From Gammaproteobacteria bacterium (GTDB lineage Bacteria; Pseudomonadota; Gammaproteobacteria; SZUA-152), in the NCBI GenBank assembly GCA_021647505.1, contig JAKIUN010000003.1, positions 43,759 to 107,758 of the forward strand: 64,000 nucleotides of DNA, read 5' to 3'. Below are positions 29,448 to 40,937 of the stretch, in pieces; positions within the stretch are counted from its first letter, which is position 1; every line of letters begins with the position of its first letter. The notes under the pieces were generated by a model, which was not told where the DNA came from, did no database searches, and was given only the letters and a program-made list of their open reading frames with translations. The translations under genes and the position numbers were made by a program.

Positions 29448-29475
29448 ACCAATCTTTGCTGTTTAGGCAGTAGAT

Positions 29476-29727
29476 TTAATTTCCGCCTTCTTCACCTTCC
29501 GGCATGACCAGTTCAAACCGAGCAAATTCAACCTCGTCTAGTACGCCGTCTGTATTGAGGTCATAGGTGTCCCACTGCTCATTCAATCCCGGCAGTGCGG
29601 CGGCTTCTTCCTTGCTGATGGAGCCGCTTTGGTCGGTATCGGCCGCCTTAAAGGTACCATCGGCAAAAGCTGCGCCGCTGGCCAGGGTAAAGGTGAAAAG
29701 CGCTGCAAATAGTAGTTTCTGGTTCAT
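29476..29727 (-). CDS. Secreted EF-hand domain protein
   Basis: Signal peptide; FKAADTDQSGSISKEEAAAL and YDLNTDGVLDEVEFARF EF-hand loops. Confidence 0.85.
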   Translation of the reverse strand: MNQKLLFAALFTFTLASGAAFADGTFKAADTDQSGSISKEEAAALPGLNEQWDTYDLNTDGVLDEVEFARFELVMPEGEEGGN

Positions 29728-30132
29728 GAAAGCTATCCTCTATTTAGTCTTTAGTTAGGCGTCCTTGAGTAGACGTCCCTGTGGTTAGCAATGCTGCTTG
29801 CATCCGTGTGTTAGCAGTGCTGTTTGCGTCGAAATTTGCCACGATCCAAACTGTGGCGTGTAACATCGACTACCGTGACTAAAGCATGTTGCGTGCCAGA
29901 TCATTTAATCCTTATTTTTTCAGTGAGTTACAGATTTTAATAGGGTTTGACCTGATTGTTGGCGAGGATGTTTGTTGCCAATCGGAGACAGATAAAGGCT
30001 CGGTGGTGGGTAACTGATTGAAATACAATCACAATCAATTGTCTCTAGATGGAGACAGCCGTCAATTTGGTGGTGAAACCGGGGAGTTGATTGCCGCAAA
30101 ATGGCCAGACTCCCGATGAGTGATGGCCTGTG

Positions 30133-30741
30133 CTAGCCGAGGGTGGTGAGCAGCTTATCCAGCGCCTGGCCTCGATGGCTGAGGTGATTTTTTACCACGG
30201 GTGAGAGCTCCGCTGCTGCGCAGTGTTTGCTGGGTACGAAAAACACCGGGTCGTATCCAAAGCCGTTTTCGCCACTGGGCTGATGCAGGATGTAGCCCTC
30301 CCAGGTTCCCTGGCAGATCAGCGGTGTGGGGTCTTCGGCGTGGGCCATGAAGACCATCAGGCATTGAAAGCGCGCCGTGCGCTCGACTTCCGGCACGCCT
30401 TGCAGTGATTCCAACAGTTTCTGCACATTGTCTGCATCCGTGGCGCCTGGCCCGGCAAAGCGGGCGGAATAGATGCCAGGGGCGCCGTTGAGGGCGTCCA
30501 CCTCCAGCCCGGAATCATCGGCGATAGCAGGCAGGCCGGTAGTACGGGCGGCGTGGCGGGCCTTGAGGATGGCGTTTTCGATGAAGCTAAGTCCGGTTTC
30601 CTCGGCCTCGGTCACGTTGAAGTTAGATTGCGGCAGGGCCTGCATACCCAGGCCTGCAAGGATCTGGTTGATCTCGCGCAGCTTGCCTTTGTTGCCGCTG
30701 GCCAGTACGACCTTGTCGGGCAGAGTCTTGCCGATGCGCAT
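30133..30741 (-). CDS. rdgB: XTP/dITP diphosphatase
   Basis: [55 protein letters not shown]. Confidence 0.95.
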   Translation of the reverse strand: MRIGKTLPDKVVLASGNKGKLREINQILAGLGMQALPQSNFNVTEAEETGLSFIENAILKARHAARTTGLPAIADDSGLEVDALNGAPGIYSARFAGPGATDADNVQKLLESLQGVPEVERTARFQCLMVFMAHAEDPTPLICQGTWEGYILHQPSGENGFGYDPVFFVPSKHCAAAELSPVVKNHLSHRGQALDKLLTTLG

Positions 30742-30771
30742 TTTTCGTCCTTTCGTTAATATTGAAGGGCG

Positions 30772-30943
30772 TTTGCCACAGAGGCGCGGAGGACACAGAG
30801 AAACAACAATTAAAAAAATATAACCACTAAAAAGAACACAAGGCGCTCGAAGGCAACAATATAAAAACTTTGCACTCTTTTAAGGCCTCCCTCGTGGTAA
30901 AATCTGATTTTTCTCCGTGCCCTTCTGTGCCTCCGTGGCAAAC
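30772..30943. repeat. Palindromic intergenic repeat (CACAGAGGCxCGGAGG-type)
   Basis: Left end tttgccacagaggcgcggagg; right end ccttctgtgcctccgtggcaaa as an imperfect inverted repeat about 170 bp apart. Confidence 0.7.
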
Positions 30944-30950
30944 AAATACC

Positions 30951-31670
30951 CTACACTTGGCTCAGCACTGCTTGCTGATGCTCAATCAGTTCAGCGATGC
31001 CGGATCTGGCCAGCCCCAGCATGGCGTCCAGTTCATCCTGACGGAAGGCGTGGCCTTCGGCGGTACCTTGCACTTCGATGAAGGCGCCGGCGTCATTCAT
31101 GACCACGTTCATATCGGTTTCGGCATTGGAGTCTTCGTCGTAGTCCAGATCCAGTACCGGGGTGCCGTTGAAGATGCCCACGGATACCGAGGCCACTTGG
31201 CCGATGATGGGGTTCTTTTTCACCTTGCGCTGATCCACCAGCCACTGCATGGCGTCGGCAAGGGCAACAAAACCGCCGGTGATCGAGGCGGTGCGGGTGC
31301 CGCCGTCGGCCTGGATGACGTCGCAATCGACGGTGATGTTGCGCTCGCCCAAGGCCTCTAGGTTGACCACCGCACGCAGCGAGCGGGCGATCAGGCGCTG
31401 GATCTCCATGGTGCGTCCGCCCTGCTTGCCGCGCGCTGCTTCGCGCCCCATGCGCGAGCCGGTGGAGCGCGGCAGCATGCCGTATTCGGCCGTTACCCAG
31501 CCACGGCCCTGGCCCTTGAGCCAGCGTGGGGTGCGATCCTCGACGGTGGCGGTGCACAGTACCCGGGTGTCACCGAACTCCACCAGCACCGAGCCTTCGG
31601 CGTGTTTGGTGTAGTTGCGGGTGAATTTGATGTCGCGCAATTGCTCGGCTGAGCGGCCGCTGGGTCGCAT
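30951..31670 (-). CDS. rph: Ribonuclease PH
   Basis: [73 protein letters not shown]. Confidence 0.97.
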   Translation of the reverse strand: MRPSGRSAEQLRDIKFTRNYTKHAEGSVLVEFGDTRVLCTATVEDRTPRWLKGQGRGWVTAEYGMLPRSTGSRMGREAARGKQGGRTMEIQRLIARSLRAVVNLEALGERNITVDCDVIQADGGTRTASITGGFVALADAMQWLVDQRKVKKNPIIGQVASVSVGIFNGTPVLDLDYDEDSNAETDMNVVMNDAGAFIEVQGTAEGHAFRQDELDAMLGLARSGIAELIEHQQAVLSQV

Positions 31671-31854
31671 GGTGTGTCCTTGTTTCGGTGTGATTCATTG
31701 TGGGCACGCATTATACCCGTGTGGCGGAGTGGGAGGCCAGCCAAGGGCTGGACGCAGGCTCGGAATTCTGTTCTAATGCGCGGCTCTCGTGTTTTTGGGG
31801 TCTTTGTGATCCCCGGCGCGCTGTACAAAATAACGAAATTCAGAGACTGAAGTC

Positions 31855-32091
31855 ATGGCTAAAGTATGTCAGGTTACCGGTAAGCGTCCTATCACCGGTA
31901 ACAACGTTTCCCACGCTAACAACAAGACTCGGCGCCGTTTCTTGCCGAATCTGCATTCCCATCGTTTCTGGGTTGAGAGCGAAAACCGTTACGTCCGTCT
32001 GCGTGTTTCCGCCAATGGTATGCGTACTATCGACAAGAAAGGCATCGACGCTGTGCTGAGCGAAATGCGCGGCCGCGGCGAAAAGGTTTAA
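31855..32091 (+). CDS. rpmB: 50S ribosomal protein L28
   Basis: [65 protein letters not shown]. Confidence 0.97.
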   Translation: MAKVCQVTGKRPITGNNVSHANNKTRRRFLPNLHSHRFWVESENRYVRLRVSANGMRTIDKKGIDAVLSEMRGRGEKV

Positions 32092-32157
32092 AGCGCCTGC
32101 AGCGGATTTAATTTAGAGAGCGCCCGCAGCAGCGGCCCCTGAAGGAGAAAAGAAATC

Positions 32158-32313
32158 ATGCGTGATAAAATCAGACTCGTTTCCAGTGCCGGTACCGGCC
32201 ATTTTTATACCACGGACAAGAACAAGCGCAACATGCCGGAAAAAATGGAGATCAAGAAGTTTGATCCCGTCGTCCGCAAGCATGTGATGTACAAAGAAGC
32301 AAAGATTAAGTAG
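32158..32313 (+). CDS. rpmG: 50S ribosomal protein L33
   Basis: [51 protein letters not shown] (51 aa). Too short for the ORF track. Confidence 0.97.
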   Translation: MRDKIRLVSSAGTGHFYTTDKNKRNMPEKMEIKKFDPVVRKHVMYKEAKIK

Positions 32314-32334
32314 GGATATTGAATCCCTGATAAG

Positions 32335-32361
32335 AGCCCGGTGTTTACCGGGCTTTTTTTT
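32335..32361 (+). terminator. Rho-independent terminator after rpmBG
   Basis: AGCCCGGTGTTTACCGGGCTTTTTTTT. Confidence 0.9.
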
Positions 32362-32446
32362 GGCTGATTTTCTGTCATCATTGCCGCCTTGATGTGCCTG
32401 GCTCGATGGGCCCCACCGTATTTGTAAAATTTAGAGGAGTCTCTCC

Positions 32447-33025
32447 GTGTTATTACGCAAATTATTTATTGCCGCCTTTTTATTCTCCGCCAGCAGTAGC
32501 CTGGCCATGGCGCAGAGCCTGGATATCAATCTCGGCGACAAGAGCGCCAGTTTCCGCTACAACGCTTTCGTGGGGGGGTCGACCTTCGGCCGTACCGAGC
32601 TTAATTTTGGTGTTCTCTATAACGAGGACAAGAACCGCTATGCCGATATCGGTTTGCTGGTGGTGGACACGGCCGGCAGCAAGGCTCCCGGGCTGGAGGT
32701 CGGTATCGGCCCCAAGGTCATGTTCCTGTGGGAAAACGATCGGGACGCCAAAGGTACGGCGATTGCCCTGGGTGGACGCCTGAATTTCAAACCGCAGAAG
32801 ATGAAGCGCCTGCGTCTGGGACTGGAGGGTTACTTCGCACCCAGTATCACTTCGTTCCAGGATATTGATAATGCCTATACGCTGGAGGGGCGGGTAGGTT
32901 ATGAGATCCTGCCGACGGCCACGGCCTATGTTGGTTATCGCAGTATCCGGGCTTCGCTCAACAAGAACCAGGGCACACAAACCATTGACCAAGGCGCCTT
33001 CCTGGGCATTCAACTCTTTTTCTGA
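32447..33025 (+). CDS. YfaZ-like outer membrane protein
   Basis: Signal peptide, alternating beta pattern, terminal LGIQLFF; FRYNAFVGGSTFGRTELNFGVLYNEDKNRYADIGLLV. Confidence 0.75.
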   Translation: MLLRKLFIAAFLFSASSSLAMAQSLDINLGDKSASFRYNAFVGGSTFGRTELNFGVLYNEDKNRYADIGLLVVDTAGSKAPGLEVGIGPKVMFLWENDRDAKGTAIALGGRLNFKPQKMKRLRLGLEGYFAPSITSFQDIDNAYTLEGRVGYEILPTATAYVGYRSIRASLNKNQGTQTIDQGAFLGIQLFF

Positions 33026-33044
33026 TCTTAAGTCCGACAGCCTC

Positions 33045-33707
33045 CTAGATCCTCCCCGCGCGAGCGCAGACCCAGACGTCAACCTGGGCAGCGCCTGCGT
33101 CACGCAGGGTGCGGGCCAGCTCCTGTACCGTGTAGCCGGTCGTCATCACGTCATCGATGATGGCGACACGGCCTGCCAGCTTCTGCCTTACACCAAAGGC
33201 TCCTTTGAGGTTGTTGTGCCGCTGCTCGGCGGGCAGCTCGGCCTGCGGTGGGGTATTGCGTAGGCGCCGGCAGCTGTGGGTGTCGAGGGGCAGTTTCAAG
33301 CGCCGGGCGATAGGACGCGCCAGCTCCAGTGACTGATTGAAACCGCGCTCACGCAAGCGGGCCGGATGCAGAGGGACGGGTATAATGCGTTCGGGCAGGC
33401 CGTCCGTGCGCCCCTCCAGCCATTGCGCCATCAGCCCACCGAGGGTGCGTGCAAGCACCAGCCGGCGGTTGAACTTGAGATCCTTCAACAGGTGATCCAG
33501 CGGCGCGTGGTAGGCAAAGGGCGCCAGACAGTGCGTGAAGGCCGGGGGTTCTGTCTGGCACTGCCCGCAGAGGCTGCCGTGCTGGTGAGCGACCGGCAGC
33601 GGGATGGCGCAACGCGCGCAGGCGGCCTCGATGATGGGCAGGTCGAGGCGGCAGGCGTGGCATAGATCCAGCCCGGAAGCACCCCGTTCACCGCACAGCA
33701 CACACAC
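33045..33707 (-). CDS. comF: ComF family phosphoribosyltransferase-like protein
   Basis: CxxC zinc motif at N-terminus, IIPVPLHPARLRERGFNQSLELA, VAIIDDVMTTGYT. Confidence 0.9.
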   Translation of the reverse strand: MCVLCGERGASGLDLCHACRLDLPIIEAACARCAIPLPVAHQHGSLCGQCQTEPPAFTHCLAPFAYHAPLDHLLKDLKFNRRLVLARTLGGLMAQWLEGRTDGLPERIIPVPLHPARLRERGFNQSLELARPIARRLKLPLDTHSCRRLRNTPPQAELPAEQRHNNLKGAFGVRQKLAGRVAIIDDVMTTGYTVQELARTLRDAGAAQVDVWVCARAGRI

Positions 33708-33885
33708 CGGTTCCAGTAGAGCGTGCCGGTTAATATTTAACCATTGGCTGATAAATTCAACCCTCCCTGGTTGACAGCTTCCCTGTGCGCGCTAAGATGC
33801 AGCACGTCCCTGAGTACTCCGCCAAGGTTGTATTGGCAAAGTACGAGTATCCCCCATTCACTGCCCGATCCCAAGGAGTCCCCGC

Positions 33886-34911
33886 ATGGACAATGAAGCC
33901 TACCACCGTATCGATGCCTTTACCCAGCGGATTCTCGATGGTGGCGACATCTGTGCCGAGGAAGGCCGCTGGCTGCTGGGGCTGGATCATGATTACCTGC
34001 CCTGGCTGATGGCGGGGGCCGACCGTATTCGCAAGACCTACCGTGGTAACGAGATCGAAGTTTGTGGGATCTCTAATGTACGGTCGGGGAACTGCTCCGA
34101 AAATTGCTCGTTCTGCTCACAAAGCGCCCATCACAAGACCTCGGCACCGGCCTACGATTACATCAGCAGCGAGGAGCTGGTGTCGCAGGCCCAGCGTGCC
34201 CGCAACTGGGGTGTGAGTGACTTCGGCGTGGTCTCCAAGGGCTGGGGCATACGCTCGGACAAAGAGCGTAAGCAGCTGGGCGAATACTTTGCCGCCATGG
34301 AAGAGCACTCGGACGTGGGTCGTTGCGCCAGCCTGGGCGTGCTGACGCCCGAGACGGCTGCTGAACTGAAGGCTATGGGGCTGGAAAATTATCACCACAA
34401 TATCGAGGCCGCCGAGAGCTTCTTCGGCAATGTCTGCACCACCCACACCTACCAGGAAAACATCGATACCATCCGTCACGCCCGTGACGCCGGCCTGAGT
34501 GTCTGCGCCGGTGGCATCCTCGGCATGGGCGAGAGCCTGGATCAGCGCGTCGAACTGGCCATGCAGCTGCGCGAACTGGGCGTCGATTCGGTGCCGATGA
34601 ACTTTCTCAATCCGGCCGAAGGCACCCCAATGGGCAAGCTTGCGACCATGGAACCCTTCGAGATCCTGCAGAGTATTGCCGTATTCCGCTACCTGTTGCC
34701 ACGCGCCGAGATCCGCATCGCCGGCGGCCGCCATTTCCTCGGTGACATGCAGTCGATGATCTTCATGGCCGGCGCGTCCGCAGTGATGATTGGCGACTAT
34801 CTCACCACCCACGGCCGCAGTGCCAACGATGACCTGAAGATGTTCGACGACCTCAAACTGACCATCCGCGGTGACACTCAAAGCCGCCGCACAGCCGAAA
34901 GCGAAGCCTGA
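33886..34911 (+). CDS. bioB: Biotin synthase
   Basis: [18 protein letters not shown] radical SAM motif with flanking BioB features. Confidence 0.95.
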   Translation: MDNEAYHRIDAFTQRILDGGDICAEEGRWLLGLDHDYLPWLMAGADRIRKTYRGNEIEVCGISNVRSGNCSENCSFCSQSAHHKTSAPAYDYISSEELVSQAQRARNWGVSDFGVVSKGWGIRSDKERKQLGEYFAAMEEHSDVGRCASLGVLTPETAAELKAMGLENYHHNIEAAESFFGNVCTTHTYQENIDTIRHARDAGLSVCAGGILGMGESLDQRVELAMQLRELGVDSVPMNFLNPAEGTPMGKLATMEPFEILQSIAVFRYLLPRAEIRIAGGRHFLGDMQSMIFMAGASAVMIGDYLTTHGRSANDDLKMFDDLKLTIRGDTQSRRTAESEA

Positions 34912-34922
34912 TCAGAGCAGTC

Positions 34923-36077
34923 ATGGAGGCTGAATTGAACGCCGCCCTGATTGAGCTCCGGACGCAGGCGCTGTACCGTTCGCGGCGAGTGGTGGACGGG
35001 CCGCAGGCCCCGCAACAGGTCATCGATGGGCGAGAGGTGCTGAGTTTTTGCAGCAACGACTATCTGGGCCTGGCCAACCACCCCGAGGTGATCGCCGCTC
35101 TGCAGCGCGGCGCTGATGACTATGGTGTCGGTGCCGGTGCGGCACACTTGATCAACGGCCATTCACGCGCCCACCATGTCCTCGAAGAAGCACTGGCCGA
35201 ATTTACCGGCTACGAACGTGCACTGTTGTTTTCCACCGGCTACATGGCCAACCTCGGTGTTATCACCGCCCTGCTGGGCAAGGCCGATGCGGTGTTCGAA
35301 GACCGTCTCAATCATGCCTCGTTGATTGACGCTGGTCGGTTGTCCGGCGCTCGCCTGCGGCGTTATCGGCATGTTGATCCTTCATCGTTAGACGGATGGT
35401 TGGGCAAACACCCGCAGGGCCGCCGCTTGGTTGTTACCGACGGTGTCTTCAGTATGGATGGCGATCTCGCCCCGCTACCCGCGCTGGCGGCATCGGCGGC
35501 ACGCAACAAGGCCTGGCTGATGGTGGATGATGCTCATGGCTTGGGTGTGCTGGGGCGCCAGGGCCGTGGCACACTGGATCATTTCGGCATGGATGCCTGC
35601 GAGGTGCCGGTCTTGATGGGTACCCTCGGCAAGGCTTTCGGTACCAGCGGTGCCTTTGTCGCCGGCAGTGAAGCCCTGATCGAAACCCTGATCCAGCAGG
35701 CGCGCAGCTATATCTACACCACCGCCCTGCCCCCGGCGCTGGCCGAAGCCACGTGTACCAGTCTGCGCCTGTTGCAGCGTGGCGAGGGGCGGCGCGAGCG
35801 TCTGGCGGCCTTGATCCAGCGCTTCCGTCACGGTGCCGGGCAGTTGGGTCTGGAGCTGATGGTATCGGAGACGCCTATCCAGCCCATCGTCATGGGCGAG
35901 ACGGCACGGGTGGTGGCCGTCAGCGAGGCACTGTTGCGGCGCGGCATTCTCGTCACCGCCATTCGTCCACCCACTGTGCCTGCGGGCAGCGCACGGCTGC
36001 GTGTGACCCTGTCGGCGGCGCACAGTGAAACACAGGTCGACCGGCTGCTTGACGTGCTTGGCGAAGTGGCCGCATGA
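34923..36077 (+). CDS. bioF: 8-amino-7-oxononanoate synthase
   Basis: [71 protein letters not shown]. Confidence 0.95.
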   Translation: MEAELNAALIELRTQALYRSRRVVDGPQAPQQVIDGREVLSFCSNDYLGLANHPEVIAALQRGADDYGVGAGAAHLINGHSRAHHVLEEALAEFTGYERALLFSTGYMANLGVITALLGKADAVFEDRLNHASLIDAGRLSGARLRRYRHVDPSSLDGWLGKHPQGRRLVVTDGVFSMDGDLAPLPALAASAARNKAWLMVDDAHGLGVLGRQGRGTLDHFGMDACEVPVLMGTLGKAFGTSGAFVAGSEALIETLIQQARSYIYTTALPPALAEATCTSLRLLQRGEGRRERLAALIQRFRHGAGQLGLELMVSETPIQPIVMGETARVVAVSEALLRRGILVTAIRPPTVPAGSARLRVTLSAAHSETQVDRLLDVLGEVAA

Positions 36078-36871
36078 ACGATTCCCGGTTGTTTGACAAA
36101 TTGTTTTGCAAAATGCAGGGCAGCGGGCCGGATCTGGTGTTGCTGCATGGCTGGGGCATGAATGCCGATATCTGGGATGGCGTTGTGCCCATGTTGGCAA
36201 AACAGCACCGTGTCACCGGTGTGGATCTGCCAGGTCATGGTCGAAGCGGTGATCCGGGGAGTGACTATTCACTGCCGGCGCAGGCGAAAAAGATCGCGGA
36301 AATCCTGCCGGCAGGATCCATTCTTGTCGGCTGGTCGCTGGGCGGCCTGTTGGCGCTCCAGGTGGCGTTGGATTTTCCCCGGCGCATCAAGGCACTGGTG
36401 CTGGTGGCCAGCAGTCCCCGCTTTGTGCGCGCGGGCGACTGGCCCGATGCCATGGATGGTGACGTGCTGCGAGGTTTTGCCAATGAGTTGCAAAGCGATT
36501 TCACAAAGACCATCAAGCGTTTTCTGGCGATACAGGTACTGGGTAGTGAACATGCGCGTGAAGAACTACGCTGGCTGCGCGAGCGGGTATTTGCCCATGG
36601 TGAGCCGGATCGCAAGGCGTTGGCCAGCGGGCTGGATATTCTCATGACGGCCGATTTTCGTGACCGCCTGCCACAGCTACAGTGCCCGACACTGTTGATG
36701 AGCGGTGAGCGTGACACGCTGTTTCCCGTGCAGGCGGCGCGGCGCACCCAGGCCCTGCTGGCCGATGCAGCCTTGCATGTTATACAGGGCGCCGGCCATG
36801 CGCCGTTTCTGTCGCACCCTGAAGAGTTTGTCTGCGTACTGCAGGAGTTTCTGGATAATGACAACTGGTGA
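36074..36871 (+). CDS. bioH: Pimeloyl-ACP methyl ester carboxylesterase
   Basis: Alpha/beta hydrolase; [27 protein letters not shown]; located between bioF and bioC. Confidence 0.93.
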   Translation: MNDSRLFDKLFCKMQGSGPDLVLLHGWGMNADIWDGVVPMLAKQHRVTGVDLPGHGRSGDPGSDYSLPAQAKKIAEILPAGSILVGWSLGGLLALQVALDFPRRIKALVLVASSPRFVRAGDWPDAMDGDVLRGFANELQSDFTKTIKRFLAIQVLGSEHAREELRWLRERVFAHGEPDRKALASGLDILMTADFRDRLPQLQCPTLLMSGERDTLFPVQAARRTQALLADAALHVIQGAGHAPFLSHPEEFVCVLQEFLDNDNW

Positions 36872-37701
36872 ATAGTCAGACTTTATTACATAAGCGCAGT
36901 CTGCGTAATGCCTTTGACCGCGCCGCCGAACGATACGATGACGTGGCCGTGTTGCAGCGTGAAGTGGGCGAGCGCATCATGCAGCGCTTGCAGTTGGTGC
37001 GGATTGCGCCACAGACCATTCTCGATGTGGGCGCAGGCACCGGTGTGTTCAGCCTAGCACTGAGCCAGCGCTACAAAAAATCACGTGTGCTGGCAGTGGA
37101 TATCGCTCCGCGCATGCTATTACAGGCACGCAAGCGCAAGGGCTGGTTCAGTCGCCAGAGTTTTATCTGTGGTGACGCTGACAGCCTGCCCATTGCTTCC
37201 GCCAGCATCGACTTGGTTTTTTCCAATTTCACCCTACAGTGGTGCGGCGAGCCGGATCAGGCCTTTGCGGAATTCCGCCGGGTGCTGAAACCGGGCGGCC
37301 TGCTGATGTTTTCCACCCTCGGCCCGGATACCCTGAAAGAGCTGCGGCAAAGCTGGCAGGCCGTGAATACCGCGCCGCACGTGCATGACTTCATCGATAT
37401 GCATGATGTGGGGGATGCCCTGTTACGGGCGGGGCTGAGCGACCCGGTGATGGATATGGAGAGCTTTACCCTCGCCTATGACAATGCCATGCAGCTGATG
37501 CGCGAACTGAAAATCATTGGTGCGCATAATGCCGCCATCGACCGCCCGCAGGGCCTGACGGGAAAAGGCAGCCTGAAAAAAATGCTATCTGCTTACGAAG
37601 ACCTGCGCCGTGATGGCGTATTACCAGCCACCTATGAAGTGGTCTATGGACATGCCTGGGGGCCGCTGGCAGGCAACGAAATCCGGGTGTCATTTCCCTG
37701 A
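36868..37701 (+). CDS. bioC: Malonyl-ACP O-methyltransferase
   Basis: FDRAAERYDDVAVLQREVGERIMQRL; ILDVGAGTGVFSLAL; in bio operon. Confidence 0.93.
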   Translation: MNSQTLLHKRSLRNAFDRAAERYDDVAVLQREVGERIMQRLQLVRIAPQTILDVGAGTGVFSLALSQRYKKSRVLAVDIAPRMLLQARKRKGWFSRQSFICGDADSLPIASASIDLVFSNFTLQWCGEPDQAFAEFRRVLKPGGLLMFSTLGPDTLKELRQSWQAVNTAPHVHDFIDMHDVGDALLRAGLSDPVMDMESFTLAYDNAMQLMRELKIIGAHNAAIDRPQGLTGKGSLKKMLSAYEDLRRDGVLPATYEVVYGHAWGPLAGNEIRVSFP

Positions 37702-38408
37702 TGGCCGGTATCTTTGTCACCGGCACCGATACCGATGTCGGCAAGACGCACATTGCGCTGGGGCTGATGGCGGCGCTACAGCAGCGGGGTTTGTGCGTTG
37801 CTGCCATGAAGCCGGTGTCGGCGGGTTGCGAGCTGGATGGCAGTGACGGCGATCAAGGCTTGCGTAATGACGATGCCCTGCAGTTGTCGGCGCAGTCGTC
37901 GGTTGCTATCCCCTACCGGACGCTGAATCCCTACGCCTTCGAGCCCGCCATTGCCCCGCACATTGCCGCACAGGTGGTGGGCGTGACCATGCAGCTGGGA
38001 GTGTTGGAGCGTGCCTGCGCGGAGATCGAAAATCAGGCCGACGTGGTGGTGGTCGAAGGCGCCGGCGGCTGGCTGGTGCCGGTCAATGCGCGGCAGACAC
38101 TGGCGGATTTGGCCGTGGCGCTGAGATTTCCGGTAGTGCTGGTGGTGGGGATACGTCTGGGCTGTCTGAATCATGCCCTGCTGAGTGCCGAGAGCATTCG
38201 CGCCCGTGGCCTGACGCTGGCGGGCTGGGTGGCCAACGAGATATCGACGCAGGTCGTTTGTGTCGAGGAAAACATCACCGCCCTGTCGCAGCGCCTGCTG
38301 GCGCCGTTATTGGGGCGCATACCCTACGACAGACAGGCTGGCGCCGAGCGCACGGCCGCCAGCCTGGACGTTGGCCCGTTGCTTGAATCTATTTCCGTAA
38401 AACCATAA
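37701..38408 (+). CDS. bioD: Dethiobiotin synthetase
   Basis: GIFVTGTDTDVGKTHIALGLMAALQQRG; VVVEGAGGWLVPVN. Confidence 0.95.
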   Translation: MAGIFVTGTDTDVGKTHIALGLMAALQQRGLCVAAMKPVSAGCELDGSDGDQGLRNDDALQLSAQSSVAIPYRTLNPYAFEPAIAPHIAAQVVGVTMQLGVLERACAEIENQADVVVVEGAGGWLVPVNARQTLADLAVALRFPVVLVVGIRLGCLNHALLSAESIRARGLTLAGWVANEISTQVVCVEENITALSQRLLAPLLGRIPYDRQAGAERTAASLDVGPLLESISVKP

Positions 38409-38445
38409 AAAAACGGCGGCGTCACAGTCGGCGCCGCCGTCTTCC
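38406..38445. terminator. Likely bidirectional terminator between bioD and the DUF481 gene
   Basis: aaaaaaacggcggcgtcacagtcggcgccgccgtcttcc. Confidence 0.7.
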
Positions 38446-38458
38446 ATCCCTCTGCTGA

Positions 38459-39190
38459 CTACTTGCCGAAGTTGTAGAGCAGAGCAATAGCGACTTCGTC
38501 ATCGACCTTTTCTTTGCCTGCTGGAACCACGGAAGAGTGGCGCAGGGTGTAGCTGATCTTGGTGTGTAGATTACCGGCGATCTGCGCAGTAAGGGCGGTA
38601 ACAGAACGGGTCACGGCGCCGCCCTTGTCCCGGTCGCCGATTTCCGTGGTGAGATCCTCGGTGAACTTGGTGGTCTTGCTCACGTTCCACAACAGCTTGA
38701 GGGCGCCGCGAACGGTGAATTCATCCTCGGTTTTCTCGGGAGTTGTATCGGTGCGCTTGATCTGGTTTTGCCGTGCGCCGGGTGCAACCTCGAGATCCAG
38801 CGTCACCTTGTCGTTTTGTACCACGCGGTGACCGTAACCGATATTGGCCGTGGCGCGGTATTCATAGCCGCTGAAGCGGTCGGCTTCGTAGCCGAGGAAA
38901 CCAAAGAAGTAGCCGCGTTCCGTGATCTTATAGTTGCTTTGGCCGTTGGCAAGGTAGCGCTCGGCGTTGGTGCTGCCGTCGTTGGAAGTGTTAAGGGCCT
39001 CGATGACCAATGTATTTCGCCATTTGTCGAGCTCCTGCTCGGCCTTGGCCTTGGCATTGATGGTAGAGGTATCGGTGTTGCCACCGGTCTTTACGTAGCC
39101 GAGTTCGGCCTCGCCCTTCCAGTCCGCACTGGCAAGGCCCGGTGCAAGACAGGCGGTCAGAATAGCGATGGAAAGAGAATTTCTGTTCAT
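38459..39190 (-). CDS. DUF481 (YdiY-like) family outer membrane protein
   Basis: WKGEAELGYVKTGGNTDTSTINAKAKAEQELDKWRNTLVIEALNTS; signal peptide from ATG 39190. Confidence 0.88.
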   Translation of the reverse strand: MNRNSLSIAILTACLAPGLASADWKGEAELGYVKTGGNTDTSTINAKAKAEQELDKWRNTLVIEALNTSNDGSTNAERYLANGQSNYKITERGYFFGFLGYEADRFSGYEYRATANIGYGHRVVQNDKVTLDLEVAPGARQNQIKRTDTTPEKTEDEFTVRGALKLLWNVSKTTKFTEDLTTEIGDRDKGGAVTRSVTALTAQIAGNLHTKISYTLRHSSVVPAGKEKVDDEVAIALLYNFGK

Positions 39191-39263
39191 GTTCGATCCT
39201 TGGGATAAATGGTCGGATTCAGGAGATGCCACGGGACGGATTATAGCCTGACTGGATTTAGCC

Positions 39264-39905
39264 TTACACACCATATTGCGTGCGATAGGCGCGAATAGCG
39301 GCCAAATATTCTGTCATATCTGTCGACTTGCCCAGATATTCTACCAGATTGCCCAATTGCACGATGCTGGCCACCCTGAGCCCATAGTCGCGCTCCACTT
39401 CCTGGATCGCCGACGTCTCGCCTCGACCACGTTCCTGCCGGTTCAGTGCGATGACCACTCCTGCCGGTGTGGCGCCGCTGGCCTGGATGATGTCCACAGA
39501 TTCGCGTACCGAGGTGCCGGCAGAGATGACATCGTCGATGATCAGCACACGGCCTGCGAGTGGTGCGCCGACGATGATGCCGCCCTCGCCGTGATCCTTG
39601 GCTTCCTTGCGATTGAAGGCATAGGGCAGGTCACGGTGGTGGTGATCGGTCAGTGCGATGGCCAATGCTGCGGCCAGCGGGATGCCCTTGTAGGCGGGGC
39701 CGTAAATCATGTCGAACTCGATGCCGGAATCCATTACCGCCTGTGCGTAATAGCGGCCGAGACGCGCCAGACTGCTGCCGGTATTGAACAGGCCACTGTT
39801 GAAGAAATAGGGACTGAGGCGGCCGGACTTGAGGGTGAATTCACCAAAGCGCAGCACGCCCACGTCGATGGCAAAATCGAGAAATTCACGTTGATAGTCT
39901 TGCAT
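39264..39905 (-). CDS. pyrE: Orotate phosphoribosyltransferase
   Basis: [60 protein letters not shown]. Confidence 0.95.
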   Translation of the reverse strand: MQDYQREFLDFAIDVGVLRFGEFTLKSGRLSPYFFNSGLFNTGSSLARLGRYYAQAVMDSGIEFDMIYGPAYKGIPLAAALAIALTDHHHRDLPYAFNRKEAKDHGEGGIIVGAPLAGRVLIIDDVISAGTSVRESVDIIQASGATPAGVVIALNRQERGRGETSAIQEVERDYGLRVASIVQLGNLVEYLGKSTDMTEYLAAIRAYRTQYGV

Positions 39906-40047
39906 GGTGGCCTGTCCATAGTGAGATGAAGGAAATACGGCGTATTCTAGCGCAAGTCGCCCTGCCCCGGTGGTCCGTTGCGATATCTCTTCAGGGTATT
40001 TCTCTACGGTATACTGGCGCGTTTTGTCGCATCGACCGGAGAGCTTC

Positions 40048-40842
40048 ATGAAAGTCATTACCGCCAACGTCAACGGCATACGCGCCGCCGCTAAAAAGGG
40101 TTTCTTTGACTGGCTTGCCCGGCAGGATGCCGATGTTGTCTGCATTCAGGAAACCAAGGCCCAGGAGCACCAGTTGGAGGCCGAGCACTTTTATCCTCAT
40201 GGTTACCATTGCTATTACGTGGATGCGGAAAAAAAGGGCTATAGCGGCGTGGCCATCTACGCCAAAAAAAAGCCACTGAAGGTTATTACCCAGCTGGGAG
40301 AAGGCTTCGAGGACATGGACGCCGAGGGGCGTTTCGTCCAGGCCGACTTCGACAGCGACATGGGCAAACTCAGCATCGTGTCGCTCTACCTGCCCTCGGG
40401 TTCCAGCAAGGAAGAGCGACAGCAGATAAAGTTTAGTTTCATGGAGCGCTTCACCGAAAGGCTCAGGGCCATGCGTCGCAAGCGCAGTGAATTCATTATT
40501 TGCGGTGACTGGAACATCGTGCACAAGGAAATCGACATCAAGAACTGGAAGAGCAACCAGAAAAATTCCGGCTGCCTGCCGGAAGAGCGTGCCTGGCTGG
40601 ATGAAGTATTCGGGCCACTGGGTTTCGTCGATGCCTTTCGCGTGGTGAATCCGGCGCCCAGTCAGTACACCTGGTGGTCAAACCGCGGCCAGGCCTGGGC
40701 CAAAAATGTGGGCTGGCGCATTGATTATCAGGTTATCACTCCGGGGCTGAAGGAGCGTGTCGAGGCCGTGGAAATCTACAAAGAAGAGCGCTTTTCCGAT
40801 CATGCGCCGCTGATCATTGAGTATGCAGTAAAAATACAGTAA
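40048..40842 (+). CDS. xth: Exodeoxyribonuclease III (copy 1)
   Basis: [77 protein letters not shown]. Confidence 0.92.
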   Translation: MKVITANVNGIRAAAKKGFFDWLARQDADVVCIQETKAQEHQLEAEHFYPHGYHCYYVDAEKKGYSGVAIYAKKKPLKVITQLGEGFEDMDAEGRFVQADFDSDMGKLSIVSLYLPSGSSKEERQQIKFSFMERFTERLRAMRRKRSEFIICGDWNIVHKEIDIKNWKSNQKNSGCLPEERAWLDEVFGPLGFVDAFRVVNPAPSQYTWWSNRGQAWAKNVGWRIDYQVITPGLKERVEAVEIYKEERFSDHAPLIIEYAVKIQ

Positions 40843-40937
40843 GGCAAAAGCGATAGGTGAGTTTAACCTGACCGGTTTTTTAAAAAGGTTAAAGGCTTTG
40901 CAACAGAGGTTGGAGCTTGAGGGGGGGAGAGTGACCT

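Noticed and set aside
29190-29470. GlmY-like sRNA upstream of glrK
   Set aside because: No convincing sigma54 promoter or GlmY sequence similarity seen by eye; kept only as a region worth checking.
33725-33800. Possible BirA operator before bioB (ttaaccattggctgataaattcaacc)
   Set aside because: Does not match the TTGTAAACC-N15-GGTTTACAA operator well enough to claim.
34117-34881. 254-codon ORF antisense to bioB
   Set aside because: Shadow of the well-supported bioB frame.
39276-39929. 217-codon ORF antisense to pyrE
   Set aside because: Shadow of pyrE.
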